Position numbers and translations under genes: made by a program. A DNA stretch of 39,346 nucleotides, taken from the NCBI GenBank assembly GCA_964372025.1, contig CAYJPF010000011.1, positions 1 to 39,346 of the forward strand. The letters are read 5' to 3'. The notes below the pieces were generated by a model. That model ran no database searches. It worked only from the letters and a program-made list of their open reading frames with translations, and had not been told where the DNA came from. Positions 33,158-39,346 of this stretch are shown piece after piece. The DNA is from CAYJBP01 sp964372025 (GTDB taxonomy: Bacteria; Bacillota; Dehalobacteriia; UBA4068). Position 1 is the first letter of the stretch, and each line of letters opens with the position of its first letter.

Positions 33158-34591
33158 TTACTGAGCATCATTTTCGTCGAAAATATCGCCGCATTCCGGG
33201 CAGAATTTAGGCGGATTTTTAGGATCTTCCGGCTGCCAACCGCATTTATCGCAACGATAAAGCGGAGCATCGGCCGGTTTTTTAGCGCCGCATTGGGGGC
33301 AGAATTTGCCTAAATTGCTAGCGCCACAGGTGCAGCCCCAGCCTTGCGGAGCAGCAGGCTTAGGCGTACCACATTCATTGCAGAATTTACCGGCATTACC
33401 GGCCTTGCCGCAAGCACAAGCCCAGGTATCGGCGGCAGGAGCAGCCGGAGCGGGGGCGGCGGGGGCAGCCGGCGGAGCTTGTTGATATTGCTGCTGCGGC
33501 GGCTGTTGCGGATAACCCTGTTGCGGCGGATAGCCCTGTTGTTGCGGCGGATAACCCTGCTGCTGGGGATAACCTTGTTGCTGCTGTTGCCCCATGGCAA
33601 ATAAATTGGCGGCATTACCACCGGCGCCTTGAGCCATATTCATGCCGGCAAAGGCCATAAAGGCACCTTGGCCTTCATTGGCGGCAGCGGCTTGCATGGC
33701 TTCGGCTTGTGCGCCAACCAAATGGGCAGCGGCCATAGTAGGATTGCGGAAAGCGGCATTGCGCTGCAATTCCTTAATCATTGCCTCATCTTCTTCCGAG
33801 GCCTTAACCGAAGATACGCCGAAGGAGTGAATTTTTATACCACGTAATTCGCCCCATTTTTTAGAAAGAACATCATTTAAAGCATCGGCCAATTCCATGG
33901 TATGGCCGGGCAAAGAGCTATAACGAATACCCATATCGGAAATTTTGGCAAAAGCCGGCTGCAGGGCAGTCATCAATTCGCTTTTTAATTGGCCGTCGAT
34001 TTGAGCACGATTATAATCATCGCTGATATTACCGCAAACATTGGTATAAAAGAGCATGGGGTCGGTAATTTTATAAGAATATTCACCGTGGCAACGAATA
34101 GCGATATCGATATCAAGGCCAACATTTTTATCAACAACCCTAAACGGTACCGGGCTGGGCGTACCATATTTATTGCCCATAATTTCCTTGGTATTAAAGT
34201 AATAAATACGCTGATCTTTGCCGGGCTGGCCGCCAAAGGTAAAGCGTTTGCCGATATTCATAAAGCTTTGCTTAATCCCTTCGCCTAAGCCGCCATGAAA
34301 AATAGAAGGCTCGGTGGAGGTATCATAAGTAAATTCGCCGGGCTCGGCGCATAATTCGGTAACCTTACCATTATCAACAATAATCATGCATTGGCCATCG
34401 GCCACAGCAATAACCGAACCATTAGTAATAATATTAGGCTCGCCCTTGGTATTAGAGCTGCGCCCCCCAACATTTTTTTGGCCTTTACGAACAATAATTT
34501 CATTAGGCAAGGCTTCGCAATAGAAAAACTCTTTCCACTGATCGGCCAAAACCCCACCGGCTGCACCGGTAATAGCCTTAATTAAACCCAT
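33158..34591 (-). CDS. SPFH-domain protein with Gln/Pro-rich linker and three zinc ribbons (YdjI-like)
   Basis: The 477-residue protein has an N-terminal SPFH-type (virion core protein family) domain of about 300 residues (GLIKAITGAAGGVLADQWKEFFYCEAL at the start, cited in part). A low-complexity linker of QQGYPPQ units and an Ala/Pro stretch follow, at about 335-395, then three zinc ribbons (WACACGK ... CNEC; WGCTCGA ... CPQC; YRCDKCG ... CPEC). There is no signal peptide, so it is cytosolic at the membrane, as for Bacillus YdjI. It is the first gene of the operon with AAGGAGGATTATTT before the ATG. Its linker shares the QQGY motif with the downstream repeat protein, so the two may interact through these segments. 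Confidence 0.9.
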   Translation of the reverse strand: MGLIKAITGAAGGVLADQWKEFFYCEALPNEIIVRKGQKNVGGRSSNTKGEPNIITNGSVIAVADGQCMIIVDNGKVTELCAEPGEFTYDTSTEPSIFHGGLGEGIKQSFMNIGKRFTFGGQPGKDQRIYYFNTKEIMGNKYGTPSPVPFRVVDKNVGLDIDIAIRCHGEYSYKITDPMLFYTNVCGNISDDYNRAQIDGQLKSELMTALQPAFAKISDMGIRYSSLPGHTMELADALNDVLSKKWGELRGIKIHSFGVSSVKASEEDEAMIKELQRNAAFRNPTMAAAHLVGAQAEAMQAAAANEGQGAFMAFAGMNMAQGAGGNAANLFAMGQQQQQGYPQQQGYPPQQQGYPPQQGYPQQPPQQQYQQAPPAAPAAPAPAAPAADTWACACGKAGNAGKFCNECGTPKPAAPQGWGCTCGASNLGKFCPQCGAKKPADAPLYRCDKCGWQPEDPKNPPKFCPECGDIFDENDAQ

Positions 34592-34624
34592 AAATAATCC
34601 TCCTTATTTTATATTATTATGTTT

Positions 34625-34690
34625 ATTATATCATAAATATATAGTAAACCTAACTTTAACAGTAAACTTGCTACATATTTATGATATAAT
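34625..34690. promoter_or_regulatory. Divergent twin extended -10 promoters in an inverted repeat
   Basis: A 20-bp inverted repeat with one mismatch (34625-34644 with 34671-34690) carries TGATATAAT in each arm, so each arm is an extended -10 pointing outward. The left arm faces the SPFH operon; the right arm faces the sdaA side. No good -35 is seen on either side. Confidence 0.6.
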
Positions 34691-34696
34691 CCTGCC

Positions 34697-34791
34697 ATAA
34701 AAAATTCTGGGCCGTTCTTTGGCCGAGAATTTCCGGCGATTAAATAAAGCTCTATAATAATCACCTTGTGATTATTATAGCATATATTTTT
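34697..34791 (+). ncRNA. Candidate small RNA between divergent operons
   Basis: Downstream of the right-hand TGATATAAT are two hairpins: an imperfect stem AAATTCT..GGCC / GGCC..AGAATTT (34702-34732) and a 13-bp perfect stem CTATAATAATCAC/GTGATTATTATAG (34752-34780). These are followed by a T-rich stretch. No reading frame is present. Speculative. Confidence 0.3.
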
Positions 34792-34839
34792 GATAAATCA
34801 AATATTTATCTAAATTATATCAGAAGCAGCTTAAATAAT

Positions 34840-34888
34840 AAATGTGCCAAAAGGCACATTTGCAAAAATAATAGTTTTATATTATAAT
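34840..34888 (+). promoter_or_regulatory. Promoter and operator for the small membrane protein-sdaA operon
   Basis: An inverted repeat AATGTGCC/GGCACATT (34841-34848 with 34853-34860, loop AAAA) abuts TTGCAA (34860-34865), which is 17 bp from TATAAT (34883-34888). A regulator bound to the repeat would touch the -35. Confidence 0.65.
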
Positions 34889-34929
34889 ATAGTTAAATAA
34901 TATTGCCAATTTTGAAAGGTGGAAAATAT

Positions 34930-35238
34930 ATGCGCCGTCAGGCTTCTAAGGATCATGGCATTTTGCTATCCTATATTATTAATATGATTTTTCATGCCGA
35001 ATGGGCAGCCATTGCCCTAATTTGTTTTGGCCTAAGCAAATGGGTTAATTTTCCTTCGCTAATCTGGCAAATAGCGCTGGCGGTTTGGTTTATTTGGCCG
35101 GCTATTATCACCTTTGTGCTGGGCGCTATGCTAGCCCATACCAATGATGATCAGCCGCCCAAGCCCAATATTAACCCTTACTCTGCCAAAAACAGCACCT
35201 TTAATAGTAAACAAGATAATCAAGAAAGGGCTGATTAA
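34930..35238 (+). CDS. Small two-helix membrane protein of unknown function
   Basis: I start at ATG 34930, seven bases after AAAGGTGG, giving 102 residues. Two hydrophobic segments (about residues 15-38 and 42-66: FHAEWAAIALICFGL, IWQIALAVWFIWPAIITFVLG) are followed by a hydrophilic tail (NDDQPPKPNINPYSAK). I do not recognise the family. Its stop is one base before the sdaAB start, so it is co-transcribed and coupled with the serine dehydratase genes. A role in serine transport is unlikely from its size; it may be a small membrane helper. Confidence 0.65.
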   Translation: MRRQASKDHGILLSYIINMIFHAEWAAIALICFGLSKWVNFPSLIWQIALAVWFIWPAIITFVLGAMLAHTNDDQPPKPNINPYSAKNSTFNSKQDNQERAD

Positions 35239-35239
35239 A

Positions 35240-35902
35240 ATGTTAAATATCTTTCATATTTTAGGGCCGGTGATGATTGGCCCTTCCAGCTCGCATACCG
35301 GCGGTGCGGTACGGATTGGCTTAATTGCCGGTTCGCTTTTGGGCAGCCCTGCTATAAAAGCCCGTATTTTTTTACATGGTTCTTTTGCCCAAACATATAA
35401 AGGCCATGGCACCGATAAAGCCTTAGCTGCCGGCATTTTAGGCATGCATCCCGATGATGAAGGCATCCGAACCAGCCTGGAAAAATGCGCCGAATTGGGT
35501 ATAGATATCGAGTTTATCCCCACTACCATCGAAAATGCTCATCCCAATACCGTTTTAATTGAGCTAATTGCCGCCAATGGCAATAGTATTGAATTAGAGG
35601 GGGCTTCAATCGGTGGCGGTAATATTCAAATTAATAAAATTAATGGCCAAAAGGTTAACTTTTCGGCACAGAATACTACTATTATTATTCCCCATGATGA
35701 TAAAGCCGGCCTAGTGGCCGCAATTACCGGCCTGGTGGCCGAAACCGGGCTTAATATTTCCAATTTAAGCCTATCACGGGATAAAAAAGGTGGCAATGCT
35801 TTGGTTACCATCGAAATTGATGGCTTAGCCAGCCCCGATTTGCGCCAAAAAATTCTGCAAATTAAACATGTTACCGATTGTATTATCGTTAAACCGATTT
35901 AA
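35240..35902 (+). CDS. sdaAB: L-serine dehydratase, iron-sulfur type, beta subunit
   Basis: The 220-residue subunit begins with MLNIFHILGPVMIGPSSSHT, the conserved start of the beta domain, and contains GHGTDKALAAG. It ends with an ACT-like domain (HDDKAGLVAAITGLVAETGL). The length is that of Bacillus SdaAB. I start at ATG 35240; the upstream extension overlaps the previous gene. With SdaAA it forms the oxygen-sensitive enzyme that converts serine to pyruvate and ammonia. A ribosome site (AAAGGG) lies in the end of the preceding gene. Confidence 0.95.
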   Translation: MLNIFHILGPVMIGPSSSHTGGAVRIGLIAGSLLGSPAIKARIFLHGSFAQTYKGHGTDKALAAGILGMHPDDEGIRTSLEKCAELGIDIEFIPTTIENAHPNTVLIELIAANGNSIELEGASIGGGNIQINKINGQKVNFSAQNTTIIIPHDDKAGLVAAITGLVAETGLNISNLSLSRDKKGGNALVTIEIDGLASPDLRQKILQIKHVTDCIIVKPI

Positions 35903-35928
35903 TAGCGATTTAATTAGGAGGCTAAAAT

Positions 35929-36807
35929 ATGATAACTTATCAATCCTTGGCCGATTTAATAGCTTTGGCCGAACAGGAGGGGCATTTAATTTCCGATTTG
36001 ATTTTTGCCGAGCAGGCCAAGGCCATGGAAGTAAGCAGCGAAGAACTGTATCATAATATGGAAATTAATTATCAAGTTATGGCTAATTCGATTAAGCAGG
36101 GTTTGGTTAAGGATATTAAATCAACCAGTGGCTTAAGCGGTGGCGATGCTTATTTGCTTAATCAGCAGCTAAATAGCAGTTTGTGCGGTGGTTTAATCCC
36201 TAAGGCCATTAGTTATGCCTTGGCTGTTGCCGAGTATAATGCGGCGATGGGCAAAATTGTAGCCAGCCCCACAGCAGGATCTTGCGGGGTATTGCCGGGG
36301 GTATTATTTGCCCTAAAAGAACAAAATAATTATAGTGATAAGCAGGCGATTATGGCTATGTTTAGTGCCGGGGCAATTGGTATGATTATCGCCAATAAAG
36401 CCTCGATATCCGGTGCCGAGGGTGGTTGCCAGGCCGAAATCGGCTCGGCTGCGGCCATGGCGGCCGGCTTGGCCGTAGAATTAGCAGGCGGCAGCCCCCA
36501 GATGATTGGCCAGGCAGTGGCTATCGCCTTAAATAATATGATGGGCCTGGTTTGCGACCCGGTGGCAGGCTTGGTCGAAATCCCCTGCATTTATCGTAAT
36601 GCAGCAGGTGCGGCCAATGCCCTAACCGCCGCCGAAATGGCTTTAGCAGGCCTTAAAAGCATTATCCCGGTTGACGAAGTTATCCTAACCATGAAAAGAG
36701 TAGGCGATGCCCTGCATCCCTCTTTAAAAGAAACCGCCCAAGGCGGCTTAGCGCAAACCCCTACCGGTAAATTATTATTTAAGCAAGTTTTTGGCAATCA
36801 GGCTTAG
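35929..36807 (+). CDS. sdaAA: L-serine dehydratase, iron-sulfur type, alpha subunit
   Basis: This 292-residue catalytic subunit has three Cys in the family pattern: Cys167 (GGCQAE), Cys209 (VCDPVAG) and Cys220 (IPCIYRN). Their spacing of 42 and 11 equals that of the [4Fe-4S] ligands of the Legionella enzyme (343, 385, 396). SPTAGSCG (112-119) and STSGLSGGDA (65-74) are other conserved blocks. GGAGG precedes the ATG. Pyruvate made here can feed the alanine aminotransferase encoded next. Stop is TAG. Confidence 0.96.
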   Translation: MITYQSLADLIALAEQEGHLISDLIFAEQAKAMEVSSEELYHNMEINYQVMANSIKQGLVKDIKSTSGLSGGDAYLLNQQLNSSLCGGLIPKAISYALAVAEYNAAMGKIVASPTAGSCGVLPGVLFALKEQNNYSDKQAIMAMFSAGAIGMIIANKASISGAEGGCQAEIGSAAAMAAGLAVELAGGSPQMIGQAVAIALNNMMGLVCDPVAGLVEIPCIYRNAAGAANALTAAEMALAGLKSIIPVDEVILTMKRVGDALHPSLKETAQGGLAQTPTGKLLFKQVFGNQA

Positions 36808-36832
36808 CCACCAGGTGTCAAATCATCCCTTT

Positions 36833-36865
36833 AATGTTTTAAAGAAGTTAGTGGGTTAAAACATT
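36833..36865. promoter_or_regulatory. 10-bp inverted repeat between sdaAA and alaA
   Basis: AATGTTTTAA (36833-36842) pairs with TTAAAACATT (36856-36865), 13 bases apart. There is no T run right after it, so it may be an operator upstream of the alaA promoter or a weak terminator. Confidence 0.4.
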
Positions 36866-36884
36866 GACATTTTGTAGTATGTGT

Positions 36885-36913
36885 TTGCATTAAGTTGGCT
36901 GATATGGTATACT
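36885..36913 (+). promoter_or_regulatory. Promoter of the alaA-like gene
   Basis: TTGCAT (36885-36890), a 17-bp spacer and TATACT (36908-36913) with a TG just before it (TGGTATACT), about 40 bp before the ATG. Confidence 0.6.
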
Positions 36914-36953
36914 AAAATTAGTTAAGCCCTATAAAAATTGAGGAGGAAAACAG

Positions 36954-38162
36954 ATGAGGGATTTTATCAAATCGGAACGACTTAATAATGTTAAATATGA
37001 AGTTAGAGGAGTAGTACCTGCTGAGGCCGATAAAATGGTGGCTGCCGGCGAAAAAGTGCTTAAGCTTAATATTGGCAACCCGGCCATTTTTGGTTTTAAT
37101 GCCCCCGAAAGCCTCTTTGAAGCTTTAAAAGAGGGTATTTATAAGGCGCAAGCTTATTCCGATTCTAAAGGCATGATAGCAGCCAGAGAGGCAATTTTGG
37201 CTTATCATCAAGGCAAAGGCTTACCCAATATTACCGTAAACGATATTTATACCGGCAATGGTGCCAGCGAGCTAATTACCATGTGTATGCAGGCCTTATT
37301 AAATCCGGGCGACGAAATTTTAATACCATCCCCCGATTATCCGCTTTGGACTGCTTCGGGCACTTTAGCCGGCGGCAATGTTATCCATTATCATTGTGAT
37401 GAAGCCGCTGATTGGAATCCCGATTTGGCTGATATTCGCAAAAAAATTAGCCCTAAAACCAAGGCTATCGTTATCATCAATCCTAATAATCCTACCGGTG
37501 CTTTATACAGCAAGCAGGTATTAAACGATATCGTGGAAATTGCTCGCGAGCATGATTTAATGATTTTTTCCGATGAAATTTACGACCGTATTGTATATGA
37601 AGGCGAGCATATTTCGATAGGTGCTTTGGCGCCTGATTTGCCGTGTATTACCTTTAACGGTTTAAGCAAATCGCATATTGTATGCGGTTATCGTTGCGGC
37701 TGGATGGTTATAAGCGGTGATAAATCGAAGGCTAAAGATTTTATTGAGGGTTTGGATACGATGTCATCGATGCGTCTTTGTTCTAATGTATTGGCGCAGG
37801 CGGTGGTACCGGCATCGTTGGCGCAGGATGATACTGCCTATTTAACCCAGCCGGGCGGCCGTTTATACGAGCAGCGCAACTTAGTTTATCAGGCCTTAAA
37901 CGATATCCCCGGTATTAGTGCTGTTAAGCCGAGCGGATCTTTATATATTTTCCCTAAAATTGATATTGCAAAATTTAATATTAAGGATGACCAGCAATTT
38001 GCGATGGATTTCCTTCATGCGCAGAAGGTATTATTGATTCAAGGCAGCGGTTTTAACTGGCCAAGCCCCGACCATTTCAGGGTAGTATTCTTACCGCAGA
38101 TGGAGGATTTAAAAGCAGCCATTGACAAATTAGCAATTTTCCTAGACACCTATAAGCAGTAA
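36954..38162 (+). CDS. alaA: PLP-dependent alanine aminotransferase, AlaA-like
   Basis: The 402-residue class I/II aminotransferase aligns closely with E. coli AlaA (YfbQ) across its length: KLNIGNPAIFGF, DSKGMIAAREAI, YTGNGASELI, INPNNPTGALYSK and FNGLSKS, where Lys239 is the PLP Schiff-base residue (Lys240 in AlaA). It should interconvert pyruvate plus glutamate with alanine plus 2-oxoglutarate. Gene order places it after the serine dehydratase, so it could take its pyruvate and ammonia-linked nitrogen. The start has GAGGAGG eight bases upstream. Its stop is directly followed by dispersed repeat copy D. Confidence 0.93.
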   Translation: MRDFIKSERLNNVKYEVRGVVPAEADKMVAAGEKVLKLNIGNPAIFGFNAPESLFEALKEGIYKAQAYSDSKGMIAAREAILAYHQGKGLPNITVNDIYTGNGASELITMCMQALLNPGDEILIPSPDYPLWTASGTLAGGNVIHYHCDEAADWNPDLADIRKKISPKTKAIVIINPNNPTGALYSKQVLNDIVEIAREHDLMIFSDEIYDRIVYEGEHISIGALAPDLPCITFNGLSKSHIVCGYRCGWMVISGDKSKAKDFIEGLDTMSSMRLCSNVLAQAVVPASLAQDDTAYLTQPGGRLYEQRNLVYQALNDIPGISAVKPSGSLYIFPKIDIAKFNIKDDQQFAMDFLHAQKVLLIQGSGFNWPSPDHFRVVFLPQMEDLKAAIDKLAIFLDTYKQ

Positions 38163-38582
38163 AAAGTTTTACTCAATTTTTTCCAAAAAATTGCAGGGGT
38201 ATTGGGGGCAGCGCCCCCAAGGTCTTAAAGGTTTTAAGCCGCCTCAAAAAACATAACTAAGCACACAAACACAAAGAACTAGCCCCTAATAAAATTAGGG
38301 GCTAGTCAGGCCATCAAAAAACTACGTTTTTTGATGGCCTGAGCAATATTCTCTCCAAAACCGGGAGAGAATATTGGCAGCTACGCTGCAACTTATTGAA
38401 CGCAAGGGGGGCAAGCCCCCCTTTCCATCCCCCCACGGGGAATTGAATTTTGGCTTTTTTGACAGTATAAGAACTAGCCCCTAATAAAATTAGGGGCTAG
38501 TTCTTATATTATGAACAATTTAAAAAGAAGTAAAAAAAGCGGCTTAAAACCGGGCGGCTTTTGGCGCAGCCAAAACAGCCCT
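38163..38582 (+). repeat. Dispersed 3'-end repeat, copy D, with internal insertion
   Basis: The left part (38163-38241) matches copy C: AAAGTTTTACTC, T/A hairpin, GGGGGCAGCGCCCCC, AAGGTCTTAAAGG, GGTTTTAAGCC. The right part (38539-38582) matches the other end: GGCTTAAAACC, TTTTGGC/GCCAAAA hairpin, AACAGCCC. Between them is about 235 bp of extra hairpin-rich sequence at 38275-38508, absent from copy C. Confidence 0.7.
38275..38508. repeat. Hairpin cluster bounded by two copies of the same palindrome
   Basis: Both ends carry CTAGCCCCTAAT-AAA-ATTAGGGGCTAG (38279-38305; at the right end a 20-bp perfect stem, 38466-38508). Between them are a 16-bp stem (38307-38322 with 38326-38341), a 13-bp stem (38344-38356 with 38364-38376), GCAGC/GCTGC (38377-38389), and AAGGGGGG/CCCCCCTT (38404-38423). 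No reading frame was found. Confidence 0.75.
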
Positions 38583-38642
38583 CAGCTAAGCCTACATATC
38601 ATTAAAAGCCAACAATATCTATCATGAATTAATACAACAAGA

Positions 38643-38684
38643 AGGCTATCGCAATTATAAAAATATTTGCGATAGCCTATTTAT
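38643..38684 (+). terminator. GGCTATCGCAA-type hairpin
   Basis: AGGCTATCGCAA (38643-38654) pairs with TTGCGATAGCCT (38667-38678), followed by ATTTATTTTG. It is a variant of the GGGCTGTCGCA terminator family but is not next to a gene. Confidence 0.6.
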
Positions 38685-38781
38685 TTTGCTTTATTGATGA
38701 TAGCACCTTGCTTTGCTATAAAGAATTTAGGGGGTTATTAAGAGCATAGGTTATTGTTAGTGAGCTGGTTATAGGTTAGAT

Positions 38782-39064
38782 TGCTTAGCGTAAAATGGCT
38801 TGAACCCAAGTGGTTTTGCCCCACAAGCGGCGGCAGCTAGCGGTTTAGCCGCTACAACACGTAGCCCCACTACGAGTAGCAGCGTCCGCACCACTATCTG
38901 CTCGCCGCTTGAGGTGCAAAACTGCTTCGCACCCCTAAACCAAACTCATTAAAATTTAGGTTTAAAGTTATTTTATTGCTAAAAATGCATATTTTCGCTT
39001 AAATTATAGTCCAGCTAGAGTTTGGCTTAGGGGCACATGGGTTCAAGTCATTTTACGCTAAGCA
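38782..39064. mobile_element. 283-bp MITE-like element with 31-bp terminal inverted repeats
   Basis: The left end (38782-38812, starting TGCTTAGCGTAAAATGGCTT) and the right end (39034-39064, ending ACGCTAAGCA) are inverted copies with two mismatches in 31. The interior has no reading frame but several hairpins (TAGCGG/CCGCTA; GGTGC/GCACC) and a split AGCGGCG/CGCCGCT pair. No target-site duplication is obvious. A structured RNA is an alternative. Confidence 0.55.
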
Positions 39065-39346
39065 CGAGCCCATAATCCGAACCCACCTTGGGTGTGAGGT
39101 TTTTGCTGCTTGTTTTTAGCTGGGTTGTAGATTGCTTACATTTTTCGGCAGATAATTATATTTGTTGTGCTTCGTGTGTTGGAAGGTTTTTTTGCCCTCG
39201 CCTACGTTTGCTTGTCTGTTTCCTCTGGTCGCAGAGGGGGATGTTACTTTTTGGTCGCAAAAAGTAACCAAAAACGACCGCTGTTGCGCAGCAGCGGACC
39301 CGGCGCTGTAATGTGGACTCGCTTCCGCTAAGGCCGCATAACTCGT
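39065..39346. other. Non-coding tail with two strong hairpins
   Basis: No credible gene was seen. Stems are GTTACTTTTTG/CAAAAAGTAAC (39243-39253 with 39258-39268, loop GTCG) and CCGCTG/CAGCGG near 39279-39298. The window ends inside this region. Confidence 0.6.

Noticed and set aside
39034..39064. tRNA T-arm, from GGTTCAAGTC near the end of the inverted-repeat element
   Set aside because: The flanking bases do not form a T stem, and no anticodon arm or D arm is present. The motif is simply part of the terminal inverted repeat.
38163..39346. A hidden gene in the last 1.2 kb
   Set aside because: No frame of meaningful length with a ribosome site was found on either strand; the region is dominated by hairpins and repeats.

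Overview
The window looks like a chromosomal segment of an anaerobic, amino-acid/betaine-fermenting member of the Bacillota (Clostridia-like). The evidence is a selenocysteine-containing glycine/sarcosine/betaine reductase component B, an oxygen-labile iron-sulfur serine dehydratase of the two-subunit Gram-positive type, LPXTG sortase substrates, an S-layer-homology protein, strong AGGAGG ribosome binding sites and near-consensus sigma-A promoters. Species cannot be named from the sequence. Two runs of exactly 100 N (15187-15286 and 29763-29862) are assembly gaps, both inside low-complexity coding repeats.

Region 1 (1-6950): an Asp/Glu racemase-family gene, a QueD/PTPS-like gene lacking the usual catalytic Cys, and a TetR regulator lie on the minus strand. 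Divergent from tetR is an operon of a GrdE/G/I-type proprotein, a GrdB/F/H-type selenoprotein (in-frame TGA at 5005, Sec348) and a BCCT transporter. The promoter is a perfect TTGACA-17-TATAAT with two identical palindromes at and after it, probably the TetR operators. The transporter makes betaine the most likely substrate; GrdA, GrdC and GrdD are not in the window.

Region 2 (6954-14715): a complete F1Fo ATP synthase operon on the minus strand (atpZ-like, atpI-like, B, E, F, H, A, G, D, C), followed 11 bp later by a CobW-family GTPase. Subunit c carries Gln24 and Glu57-Ser58 with Tyr62, which suggests Na+ coupling.

Region 3 (14716-28417): cell surface. Two large LPXTG (LPQTG) proteins follow each other. 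One is Gly-rich and interrupted by an assembly gap and an in-frame TAG. The other has a vWA domain, a SpaA-like domain and about nine Cna_B-type modules. They share a duplicated upstream region of about 210 bp with 11-bp-phased TGTAACC boxes and an extended -10. A convergent beta-helix/SLH protein follows.

Region 4 (28418-34690): a five-gene minus-strand operon: an SPFH protein with three zinc ribbons (YdjI-like), a zinc-ribbon membrane protein (YdjG-like), a TPM-domain protein (YdjH-like), a zinc-ribbon protein with a long QGYGQPPQ repeat, and a lipoprotein. It resembles the Bacillus PspA partner module ydjGHI, but no pspA is present, and three of its products carry Tyr- or Gln/Tyr-rich low-complexity segments. 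This is the best candidate for an undescribed system.

Region 5 (34840-38162): a small membrane protein with sdaAB and sdaAA (serine to pyruvate and ammonia), then an AlaA-like alanine aminotransferase. The last 1.2 kb has no credible gene but holds nested repeats, a dense hairpin cluster and a 283-bp element with 31-bp terminal inverted repeats. A dispersed repeat family with AAAGTTTTACTC starts and GGGGGC/GCCCCC hairpins lies at the 3' end of four transcription units.
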